DNA of 64,000 bases. It comes from Actinomycetota bacterium (GTDB taxonomy: Bacteria; Actinomycetota; Thermoleophilia; Solirubrobacterales; Solirubrobacteraceae). Of the stretch, positions 1 through 6,766 are shown one piece after another. The stretch lies in assembly GCA_005883215.1 (NCBI GenBank), contig VAYS01000016.1, positions 88,884-152,883 of the forward strand. The letters are read 5' to 3'. Numbering within the stretch: the first letter of the stretch is position 1; each line of letters starts with the position of its first letter. The notes under the pieces were generated by a model. The model ran no database searches, was not told where the DNA came from, and was given only the letters and a program-made list of their open reading frames with translations. A program made the position numbers and the translations under genes.

Positions 1-165
1 ATCGGCTCGCAGAACCTCTACCCGGCACGCCTCCAAGAGCTCGGGCTGATCGTCGAGAACCCGTCCGCGTCGGCGACGCTCAAGCACCAATACCTCGACC
101 CGCTCTGGGGCCAGTCGCAAGGACTCGCCTACATCGACCCCGGGCGGGCGTGCGGCCCGTTCTGA
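1..165 (+). CDS. Phospholipase D family protein, C-terminal end (partial)
   Basis: The frame is open from the first base of the window to a TGA at 163-165, giving the last 54 residues of a protein whose start lies upstream. The end reads IGSQNLYPARLQELG, then a LDPLW..SQ motif and a final cysteine-containing tail. This layout matches the extreme C terminus of secreted Streptomyces-type phospholipase D, where a GSxNLYP segment follows the second HKD catalytic motif. Such enzymes hydrolyse or transphosphatidylate phospholipids outside the cell. The catalytic HKD motifs are outside the window, so activity cannot be judged. Confidence 0.75.
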   Translation: MGSQNLYPARLQELGLIVENPSASATLKHQYLDPLWGQSQGLAYIDPGRACGPF

Positions 166-226
166 GCGCCACTGTGCGCCAACCCCGAGCGAACGCTCGC
201 GGTCGGCCGCCGCGCCGGTCGTCCGG

Positions 227-1492
227 CTAGCCGCCAGTGCGCAGGATCGGACCCGACTGAACGGCCTCAAAGGCGTTGCCCGGCACGCTCTTGATCGTGT
301 TGAGCTGGTCATCGTTCCAGCGGCTGTCGGTGGCCCCGGTGAAGTACCAGTTGGAGCCGTTGTCGGCCACGATCAGGCCGTAGGTCTTCATCGCCTGGAG
401 GATCACGCGGGCGTCGGGAGGAAAACCCGAGATGTCGAACGAGGCCTTCAGCCGCAGGCGCAGGCCCATCGGCGGAAGGCCGGGGTCGGTGGAGCTGGAG
501 GCGAAGTGGGTGGCCGGATGGATGTAGCCCTTCTGGGTGCGGTCGAACGTCACCCGCAGGGCGTGGTGGATCGCCCTGCCCCTGACCTCGTCGAAGCGCA
601 CCAGGCCGGGCAGGATCGGCAGCCCGGCGGCGTCGGCCGACGTGAAGCCGTCGGGGCGCAGTGCGTTTGAGCGCAGGTCGAACCTGGCGCCCGAGTCGGC
701 GTTCCAGTGCTGGTCGCCGGCACCGGAGAAGCTGGCGTTGAACATCTCATAGAGTTGGCAGGCGCCCTGCTGGAGGACCAGCACGTGGTGGTCGGATCCG
801 GCCTCGACCGGGGCGTCGGGCGGGATCGGATAGGGGCCGGGGTCGCTCTCGTCGCCGTAGGCGATGAAGTTGATCGGCACCTTGGGCTGGGACGCGGGCA
901 CGGCGACATAGGGAATTCCGTAGCTGGGGTTCGAGCCGAAGTCGGGGTGCAGGTGGCCGCCCAGCCGCGCCAGGTAGGCGGCGGAGTTCGGGTCGACAGG
1001 ATCGCCTGAGATGTCTCGGTTCCAGGCGTTGTTGGCGGGAAAGACCGGGCAGCCCCCGATCACCGGCCCGCCCGCGCCGAACGCCGGCGCGGGCTGGGCG
1101 GGCGAGCGCCGGCGGCGGGGAGTGGCCCGCAGGGCGCGCGACCAGCGAGAGCAGCGCCGGCCCGAGCACGCGCGCACCTCGATCGACACCACGCGCCCGG
1201 TGCGCAGGCCGCCGAGCACGAACCGCGTGCGCCGCCCCACCCGGCGCCGGCGCCAGCGCCCACGTGCGCCCGTCCGGTAGCGCAGCTCGAACGCCCTCGT
1301 GCCGCGGGCCGCCGTCCAGGCCACGGTCAGGCTCGTCGCGTTGTACCCGGTCAGCCGCAGCCGCGACGGTGGGCGCAGCGCGGCGTGCGCCGCCCCCGGC
1401 CAAAGCGCCAACCCCAGCGCCAGCGCGGCCAACGACGTGGCGATCGCCGCCCGGCGGGGCAGGCGGATTGGGGCGCCCCGAGATCGAGCCAT
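227..1492 (-). CDS. Secreted protein: fibronectin type III domain plus uncharacterised C-terminal domain
   Basis: A 421-residue protein with a clear Sec signal peptide (hydrophobic stretch at about residues 17-37 ending AHA). It is followed by one fibronectin type III-like domain (about 40-125: LRLTGYNATSLTVAW opening, tryptophan and tyrosine at the expected strands) and a basic linker. The remaining ~280 residues form one domain that starts CPVFPANNAWN and holds conserved-looking HHVLVLQ, HWNADSG and NGSNWYFTG segments. I do not recognise a catalytic family for it. FN3 domains in exported bacterial proteins often attach to extracellular glycan enzymes, so a surface role acting on polymers is possible but is only inference. 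It is convergent with the phospholipase D gene and divergent from the membrane gene at 1594. Confidence 0.8.
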   Translation of the reverse strand: MARSRGAPIRLPRRAAIATSLAALALGLALWPGAAHAALRPPSRLRLTGYNATSLTVAWTAARGTRAFELRYRTGARGRWRRRRVGRRTRFVLGGLRTGRVVSIEVRACSGRRCSRWSRALRATPRRRRSPAQPAPAFGAGGPVIGGCPVFPANNAWNRDISGDPVDPNSAAYLARLGGHLHPDFGSNPSYGIPYVAVPASQPKVPINFIAYGDESDPGPYPIPPDAPVEAGSDHHVLVLQQGACQLYEMFNASFSGAGDQHWNADSGARFDLRSNALRPDGFTSADAAGLPILPGLVRFDEVRGRAIHHALRVTFDRTQKGYIHPATHFASSSTDPGLPPMGLRLRLKASFDISGFPPDARVILQAMKTYGLIVADNGSNWYFTGATDSRWNDDQLNTIKSVPGNAFEAVQSGPILRTGG

Positions 1493-1593
1493 CCACCCTT
1501 CTTAGCGCATAGATGGGCCCGGAGCCGGTGCTTTGTCCCCCGTCTGGACGGGTAATTGAGGCCTAGGACAACCACGAGAGGAGAGGGATACGG

Positions 1594-2136
1594 ATGCGTG
1601 GCCAGCGAAGCGAGTACGCGGAACCGGAGACCGAGGTGGACGCGCCGCCCACCCGAGGCCCGCGCTTTCGCCGTCGACACACGGCGGCCGCCGACGCCGA
1701 GGTGGCGGGCGAGGGCGCCCCGTCGACCACGGAGCGCGCCCAAGGACGGCGGCTCGCCTGGCGCGAGCGCTCGGCGCTGGCGATGGGCTCCGGCTTCATC
1801 GCGATCGCGCGGCTGGTGTCGCTGATCGCCGCCATCGTCGCGCTGGTGATCGCCGCGGCGGTGCTGTTCGTGGTGCTGGGAGCGAACCCGAGCAACACGA
1901 TCGTTTCGGCCATCCACGACGCCGGTCGAGCACTCGCGGGACCGTTCGACGGCATGTTCAAGATCAAGGACGCCAAGGGCGCGATCGCTCTGAACTGGGG
2001 CATCGCCCTGGTCGTCTACCTCGTGCTCGGGTCGATCGTGGCCGGCATCTTCCGGCGCATGGGAGCCACGGCCGCGGACACGGCTGCGGCCGGACCGCGC
2101 CGGCGCTCGACGGGCACGCGCGCTCGGGCCGCCTAG
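1594..2136 (+). CDS. Small membrane protein with two transmembrane segments
   Basis: A 180-residue protein preceded by a purine-rich GAGAGGA stretch about 8 bases before the ATG. The first ~60 residues are hydrophilic and charged. A long hydrophobic helix follows at about residues 70-96 and a second at about 130-150. The C terminus is short and rich in Arg and Ala. No enzyme motif is visible. The topology suggests cytoplasmic N and C termini, with a ~30-residue loop (SNTIVSAIHDAGRALAGPFD) between the helices. Function unknown. A strong hairpin follows the gene at 2186-2216. Confidence 0.7.
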   Translation: MRGQRSEYAEPETEVDAPPTRGPRFRRRHTAAADAEVAGEGAPSTTERAQGRRLAWRERSALAMGSGFIAIARLVSLIAAIVALVIAAAVLFVVLGANPSNTIVSAIHDAGRALAGPFDGMFKIKDAKGAIALNWGIALVVYLVLGSIVAGIFRRMGATAADTAAAGPRRRSTGTRARAA

Positions 2137-2185
2137 CCGGCGTAGACGCGGCTCGCCGACCGGGCGAAGGGAGGCAAAAGCAGCC

Positions 2186-2216
2186 GGACCGGCCGGGGCC
2201 TGGGCCCGGCCGGTCC
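2186..2216 (+). terminator. Perfect 12-bp hairpin, probable terminator
   Basis: The arms GGACCGGCCGGG and CCCGGCCGGTCC are perfect inverted repeats around a 7-base loop, 50 bases past the stop of the membrane gene and before the glycoside hydrolase gene. There is no T-tract, which is common for terminators in very GC-rich actinobacteria. Confidence 0.55.
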
Positions 2217-2264
2217 CGGCCCGGCGGGGTGTCGCGGCGGCCACTTCCGCTATGACTGCCGCCC

Positions 2265-3518
2265 ATGCATCGCCTCGCCCGCCCCGGCGTACCCGGGCCC
2301 CGCCGCCCGCGGCCCCCGGGGCTCACCCTGCCCGTCGCGCTGCTCGTGGCTGGCCTGGTGGCGGTGCTCGCAGCGCCGGCGAGCGCGGCTCGGCGGCGCG
2401 TTCCCGCCGGGTTTCTCGGGGTGGACGCCGGCGGGGTGCTGGTCGACCCCAGCCTGGGTGACCGGCGGCTGAACTCCGAGCTCGGCGAGATGGTGCGCAC
2501 CGGCGTGGAGAGCGTGCGCATCACGATCTACTGGAGCCTCACCCAGCCCTACTCCAACGCCTTCGCCGTCCCCCCCGGCCAGGGCTTTCGCTACCAGTAC
2601 CTCGACGGGGTCCCGACCGACTGGTCGCTCACCGACCGCATCTACCGGGCCGTCGCCGCTCGTCACCTGCAGGTCCTGCCCACGATCCTGGCGGCCCCCA
2701 TCTGGGCCCGGCTCGATCCCCGGCGCGCGTGGTCGCCGCCGGCCGACCCGGCGACGTTCGGGCGCTTCGTGGGCCGCGTGGTGCAGCGCTACGGAACGGG
2801 CGGCGCCTTCTGGCGCGCCCACCCCGAGCTGCCGGCGCAGCCCACCCGGCAATGGCAGATCTGGAATGAGCCCCTGGGCGGGGTCCCGGGCGCTCCCACC
2901 GTGTACTGGGATGACCCTGGCCACCGGGCCGAGCCGCGCTACGTGGCGCTCCTGCGCAGCGCCCGAGCGGCCATCAAGTCGGTTGATCCACGGGGCAAGG
3001 TGGTGCTAGCCGGACTGTTCGGCAAGTCGTGGGTGTTGCTGGCCGATCTGTACCGGTTCGGCATCCACGGCCTGTTCGACGAGGCCGCCATGAACCTGTT
3101 CACCAAGCACGCCAGCGACCAGGTCGGCGGAGTCAGCTACGTGCACTCGGTGCTGTCCCAACACCGCGATCGGCACGTGCCGATCCTCGTCACCGAGTTC
3201 TCCTGGCCCACGGCCCGCGGCCACTTCCCCGGCTATGCGGTCAGCGCCCAGCAAGCGGCGCGCAACGTGGGGCGAGCCATGAGGCTGCTGGCCCGCTCGC
3301 GCCGGCGCTACAACCTCCTCCAGATCTACTACTACACCTGGCTGACCCCGGACAGCGGGCACAAGCTCTTCGACTACGCGGGCTTGCGCCGGCTCAAGAA
3401 CGGGCGGGTCGTTCCCAAGCCCGCCCAGGCCGCCTACCGCAATGAGGCGCGGGCACTGGAGGGCTGCGTCAAGACGCAGGTGGCGACCGCCTGCCGCCGG
3501 GGCGCACGCAGGCGCTGA
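2265..3518 (+). CDS. Secreted glycoside hydrolase with a TIM-barrel (GH5/GH39-like)
   Basis: A 417-residue protein with an N-terminal signal peptide (hydrophobic core LPVALLVAGLVAVLAAPASA, about residues 21-40). The body looks like a clan GH-A (beta/alpha)8 barrel. WQIWNEP near residue 205 supplies the Asn-Glu acid/base pair on strand 4. ILVTEFSWPT near residue 308 supplies the glutamate nucleophile on strand 7. Tyrosine and tryptophan-rich segments (YYYTWL) lie near the end of the barrel. Retaining glycosidases of this clan cut beta-linked glycans. The substrate cannot be read from the sequence. The start at ATG 2265 gives a normal signal peptide. The gene is convergent with the peroxiredoxin-like gene, with 19 bases between the stops. 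Confidence 0.8.
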   Translation: MHRLARPGVPGPRRPRPPGLTLPVALLVAGLVAVLAAPASAARRRVPAGFLGVDAGGVLVDPSLGDRRLNSELGEMVRTGVESVRITIYWSLTQPYSNAFAVPPGQGFRYQYLDGVPTDWSLTDRIYRAVAARHLQVLPTILAAPIWARLDPRRAWSPPADPATFGRFVGRVVQRYGTGGAFWRAHPELPAQPTRQWQIWNEPLGGVPGAPTVYWDDPGHRAEPRYVALLRSARAAIKSVDPRGKVVLAGLFGKSWVLLADLYRFGIHGLFDEAAMNLFTKHASDQVGGVSYVHSVLSQHRDRHVPILVTEFSWPTARGHFPGYAVSAQQAARNVGRAMRLLARSRRRYNLLQIYYYTWLTPDSGHKLFDYAGLRRLKNGRVVPKPAQAAYRNEARALEGCVKTQVATACRRGARRR

Positions 3519-3537
3519 GGACAAGCGCGGGCGCCGC

Positions 3538-4122
3538 TCACGCCGCGCGCAGCGCGTCGGCGATCTCGGCCACGCCGGCGTTGTCCGAGGCGTCCTCGGA
3601 CATGTGGCTCCAGGCGACGCTGCCGTCGGGCCGGACCACCATCGCCCCGCCCAGCTGGGCGGGGTCGCCCACCACTCGTCCCTGGACCACGCCCGAGCGC
3701 CTGCCCGCACGCACGCCGCGCATCACCGAGCGCGGTCCCACCAGCTCGCCCAGGGTGGCGCGCTTGGCCCCAGCCGCCGCGTAGCTGCGCCGGTCGCGGT
3801 CGGCGAGCACGGGCAGCTCGATGTGAAGGCGACGGCGAAAGTGGGCGGAGTGGCGAGGGCTGGCCTGTCCGATCAGGACCAGCTCGCCCTCGGCGGCGAT
3901 CTCCTCCCGGGCGCGGTGCAACTGCACCGCGTGGTCGCGGCAGTGCACTCAGCCGTAGTGGCGCAGCCACACCAGGGCCGCCGGGCGTTCGCTCCACAGG
4001 TCCCCCAGGCGCACGTCGTCGCCCTCGGAGTCGGGAAGCACGATGTCGGCCAGGGCATCCGCCCGCGCCGGCGGCGCGGTGTGCTGTCTGGACTTCGCGG
4101 TGCGCAGGATGCCGGTGTCCAC
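3538..4122 (-). CDS. Peroxiredoxin-like (AhpC/TSA-2, SelU/SelL-like) protein with in-frame TGA at the active site: candidate selenoprotein
   Basis: One frame, broken only by a TGA at 3949-3951, encodes a complete AhpC/TSA-type thioredoxin-fold protein of about 194 residues. Before the stop the protein reads ALADIVLPDSEG, a LGDLW segment and LVWLRHYG; after it VHCRDHAVQL and the rest of the fold (LVLIGQAS, ELPVLADRDR, GGAMVVRPDGSVAWSH). In this family LRxFG is followed by CxxC. Here the first cysteine codon is TGA and the second cysteine is intact, giving UVHC (position 58 with the GTG at 4122 as start). A UxxC motif is known in selenoprotein U and SelL-type redox proteins. An upstream in-frame GTG at 4191 is another possible start. 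Alternatives are a nonsense mutation, a base-calling error, or a restart at GTG 3948. Identity of the fold is firm; selenocysteine insertion is inference. Confidence 0.7.
3916..3951 (-). promoter_or_regulatory. Stem-loop directly after the in-frame TGA: SECIS-like element
   Basis: The mRNA following UGA folds as GUGCA-CUGC-CGCG, loop ACCA, CGCG-(GU)-GCAG-(U)-UGCAC. That is 13 base pairs with a 2-base and a 1-base bulge on the 3' side, within 33 bases. Bacterial SECIS elements sit immediately 3' of the Sec codon, inside the coding region, and carry a small apical loop, often with a G at its start. If the terminal G-C pair opens, the loop becomes GACCAC with a leading G. The loop lies slightly closer to the UGA than is typical, and the bulges are on the opposite arm from E. 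coli fdhF. Confidence 0.45.
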
Positions 4123-4208
4123 GGTGCGGTCAGCACGACTGTACCGCCCCCGGGTCGGCCGCCGCCCGCCGCCGGCCCGCCCGCCGCACACGGCCGGCCA
4201 GCCGCCGG

Positions 4209-5990
4209 TCAGCCGGCCGCGGGCAACGAGCCCAGGAACCCGGCCAGCGCCGGGGCATCCGGAGCGGGGTCAAGCGCCAGCCCCGCGGGCTCGTGCTCGG
4301 CCCGCCACGCCGAGACGATTCGCACCTCGTCCACCTCGCCCGGGGCCAGGTGGACGCCGGGGCCGCGTACGGGGGTGGCGGGTAGCGCCGCGCGGCTGCG
4401 CCGCACCAGCTCGCCCAGGAGCGCCGGCTCGCGTCCGCCGCGGACCGGAAGCGGCCCCCAGTCGCGGACCCGGCCCTCGATGACCCAGAACCCCTCCCAC
4501 GAGCCGCCGCCCGGATGGGGCGCGGCGAGCAGCGCTGGCTCGGCATGGGTGGCCCGGAGCACCCCCCCGAGCCGCTCGAGCAGCGCCCGCAGTCGGGCCA
4601 GCCGGCGCTGGAGGCCGGCGGCCCGCTCATAGCGCCGCTCGACGGAGGCGGCGAGCACCTGGGCCTCGACGTGGGAGAGCAGGCGCGCGCGCCCGTCGTC
4701 GGCGCCGCCGAACAGCTCGAGCGCCGCGTCCAGGCGCCGTCGGTAGAGGTTGGGGTCAAGATCGCCCAGGCACGGCGACAGGCAGCGGCCCATCTGCCCG
4801 TAGGCCGAGGGGAACGGGCGGCGGGCCAGGCGCCGGGGGCAGTGGCGCAGCCCGAACAGCGAGTCGAGCTGCTCGATCAGCTCAGCCGCGGCGCGCCTTC
4901 CCCGCACCGGACCGACGTTGACCGCGTGGCCGGCGGCCGGCTCGGGCGCCAGCTCGAGCACCGGGAAGGGGTCCTCCAGGCGACAGCGCAGGTAGATCCA
5001 TCCCCGCTCGCGCGGCGCCAGCGCGATGTTGCCGGGGGGGCGCAGCCGTTTGATCAGGCGGTTCTCGAGCACCAGCGCACCGAGCTCAGAGCCGGTGACG
5101 CGGTGGTCGACGGCGGCGGCGTGCTCGGCCCAGTCCGGCCGCGGCGCCGACGGGGCAAAATGCGAGCGCGCCCGGGTGGCCAGGCACACCGACTTGCCCA
5201 CGTAAAGGGGCCGGCCCGCCGCGTCGCGGAAGATGTACACGCCCGGCTGGCGGGGAAGCGAGCCGAAGTCAAGCGCCGGCTGAGACCGCGCTCGCCCGCG
5301 TCGCGGCCGGCCCCCGGCCCGGCGCTCCGACCCCCGCCGCTCCGACCCCCGCCGCCCCGACGCCCCCCGCTCCGCCTCTGGCCGCTCGCGCGCGCGCCGG
5401 CGGCGCCGGGCACCCGAGCCCACCAGCTCGAGCGCCTCGCCGATCGTGCCCGCATGGGCGGCGAGGCGGGGCAGCAGGGCGCAGAAGACCCGCGCGCACG
5501 TCTCGGCATCGGGCAGCGCGCGATGACGGGCGCCCACCTCGATGCCCAGCGCGTCGGCCAGGGCGCCGAGCTCGCGGCGGGGCTGGAGGGGAAGCAGGCG
5601 GCGGGCCATGCCCAGCGTGCACAGCGCGGGCGGGTCGGGCCAGGGTACCCCGGCCGCCGCGCACGCCTGATGGAGTACGCGCCGGTCAAAGCTCGCGCTG
5701 TGGGCGACCAGCACCCGGCCGGCCAGGCGCGCCACCAGCTCGCCCAGGACCGCCTCCGGCGGGGCGGCCGCCGCGAGCATGTCCTGGCGGATGCCGGTGA
5801 AGCGCTGGATGCCGGCCGACAGCGGCCGGCTGACCGCCACCAGCGAGGAGAACGTCTCGTGCAGCTCGCCCCCGCCCACCAGGACGGCCGCCACCTCGGT
5901 CACCTCGCACTCCTCCCCCGCGCGTCCATTGGTCTCGCAGTCGACGGCCAGGTACTCGGCCCCGCCAAGAGGTAAAGAGAGGAGGTCCAC
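4209..5990 (-). CDS. DEDDh exonuclease (DnaQ-like) fused to GIY-YIG UvrC-type nuclease
   Basis: About 593 residues in two nuclease modules. Residues ~14-175 form an epsilon-type 3'-5' exonuclease: DCE (Exo I), AHSASFD (Exo II) and HRALPDAE (Exo III) give the DEDDh set. A low-complexity Arg/Gly/Ser linker (~195-235) leads to a GIY-YIG domain (GVYIF...PLYVGKS) from ~246. A UvrC-like segment follows (GRCLSPCLG, then a helical region). The UvrC C-terminal RNase H-like nuclease and HhH domains are absent. Similar fusions occur in other actinobacteria and are presumed DNA-repair nucleases related to Cho. GTG 5990 starts just before the exonuclease fold. The frame stays open upstream, but that part would overlap the divergent lipoprotein gene. 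Confidence 0.8.
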   Translation of the reverse strand: MDLLSLPLGGAEYLAVDCETNGRAGEECEVTEVAAVLVGGGELHETFSSLVAVSRPLSAGIQRFTGIRQDMLAAAAPPEAVLGELVARLAGRVLVAHSASFDRRVLHQACAAAGVPWPDPPALCTLGMARRLLPLQPRRELGALADALGIEVGARHRALPDAETCARVFCALLPRLAAHAGTIGEALELVGSGARRRRRARERPEAERGASGRRGSERRGSERRAGGRPRRGRARSQPALDFGSLPRQPGVYIFRDAAGRPLYVGKSVCLATRARSHFAPSAPRPDWAEHAAAVDHRVTGSELGALVLENRLIKRLRPPGNIALAPRERGWIYLRCRLEDPFPVLELAPEPAAGHAVNVGPVRGRRAAAELIEQLDSLFGLRHCPRRLARRPFPSAYGQMGRCLSPCLGDLDPNLYRRRLDAALELFGGADDGRARLLSHVEAQVLAASVERRYERAAGLQRRLARLRALLERLGGVLRATHAEPALLAAPHPGGGSWEGFWVIEGRVRDWGPLPVRGGREPALLGELVRRSRAALPATPVRGPGVHLAPGEVDEVRIVSAWRAEHEPAGLALDPAPDAPALAGFLGSLPAAG

Positions 5991-6083
5991 GACGTTTGTG
6001 GGTACCGGGCGCCCCGGACGGGGCGCAGGCCGCCTTGCAGCGCCGGCGCCAGGAATCGGCGCACCGCCCCCGAAGTACCCGCC

Positions 6084-6734
6084 ATGGGCCCGCCGCGCCG
6101 GCGCCGATCCCCGCTGCCCGCCGCCCTGGGCGCCGTCGCCGCCCTGCTGGCGACCACCGCCACGGGGTGCGGCTCTAGCTCCTCGAGCTCCCACACCAAG
6201 TCGACCGCGACGGCGGCCACCGGCCCGACGGCGGCCACGACGGCCACCGGGCCCACCGCCCCGAGCCGGCCGCACACCACCCCGACCGCCCCGAGCGGCG
6301 CCGGCACTGGCGGGACGCCGGCCCCGTCGACGGGCGGAGGGGCGGTGGCCCACGGGCGGTCAGCGGCGATCGCGCTCGTCGCCCGGCAGGGCTACTCGGT
6401 CACCGACCCCTCCACCTACCGCAGCGATCAGACCCTGCGCGTGCTGGTGGGCGCTACGGGCAAGAAGATGACCGGTCGGGTCCAGCGCGCGTTCTTCTTC
6501 GTCAACGACCGCTACCTGGGCACGGACACCAGCGCCCCGAGCGCCGGCATCACGGTGGCGGGCCAGGACGACACCAGCGTGACGCTCTCCTATCGCCTGT
6601 TTCGCCCCTCCGACCCGCTGTGCTGCCCCTCCGGCGGCCGAAGAAGCGTGCGCTTCGTCCTCGACAACGGCGAGCTCGCCCCCAGCCGGCCGATCCCCCC
6701 CGCCGACCCCCGCGCGGCGCTCAGCCGCCGCTGA
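6084..6734 (+). CDS. LppP/LprE-family lipoprotein
   Basis: A 216-residue exported lipoprotein. Residues 1-30 are a basic n-region and hydrophobic core ending in a lipobox-like TATGC. A Ser/Thr/Ala/Pro-rich spacer runs to about residue 95. The folded part (about 95-200) starts ALVARQGYSV, contains LRVLVG and FFFVNDRYLGTD, then CC and VRFVLDNGEL. This is the pattern of the LppP/LprE domain known from mycobacterial lipoproteins, whose function is unknown. It would sit on the outer face of the cytoplasmic membrane. Divergent from the DnaQ-UvrC gene and convergent with the next envelope gene. Confidence 0.75.
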   Translation: MGPPRRRRSPLPAALGAVAALLATTATGCGSSSSSSHTKSTATAATGPTAATTATGPTAPSRPHTTPTAPSGAGTGGTPAPSTGGGAVAHGRSAAIALVARQGYSVTDPSTYRSDQTLRVLVGATGKKMTGRVQRAFFFVNDRYLGTDTSAPSAGITVAGQDDTSVTLSYRLFRPSDPLCCPSGGRRSVRFVLDNGELAPSRPIPPADPRAALSRR

Positions 6735-6766
6735 GCTCGGCCCACCGCCCGCCGCGGGGCGGGGCC

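Noticed and set aside
3538..3948. Independent short gene starting at GTG 3948 right after the TGA
   Set aside because: Taken alone it begins in the middle of the thioredoxin fold and lacks strand 1 and the active-site Cys region; read with the upstream frame it forms a normal-length family member, so one gene is more likely.
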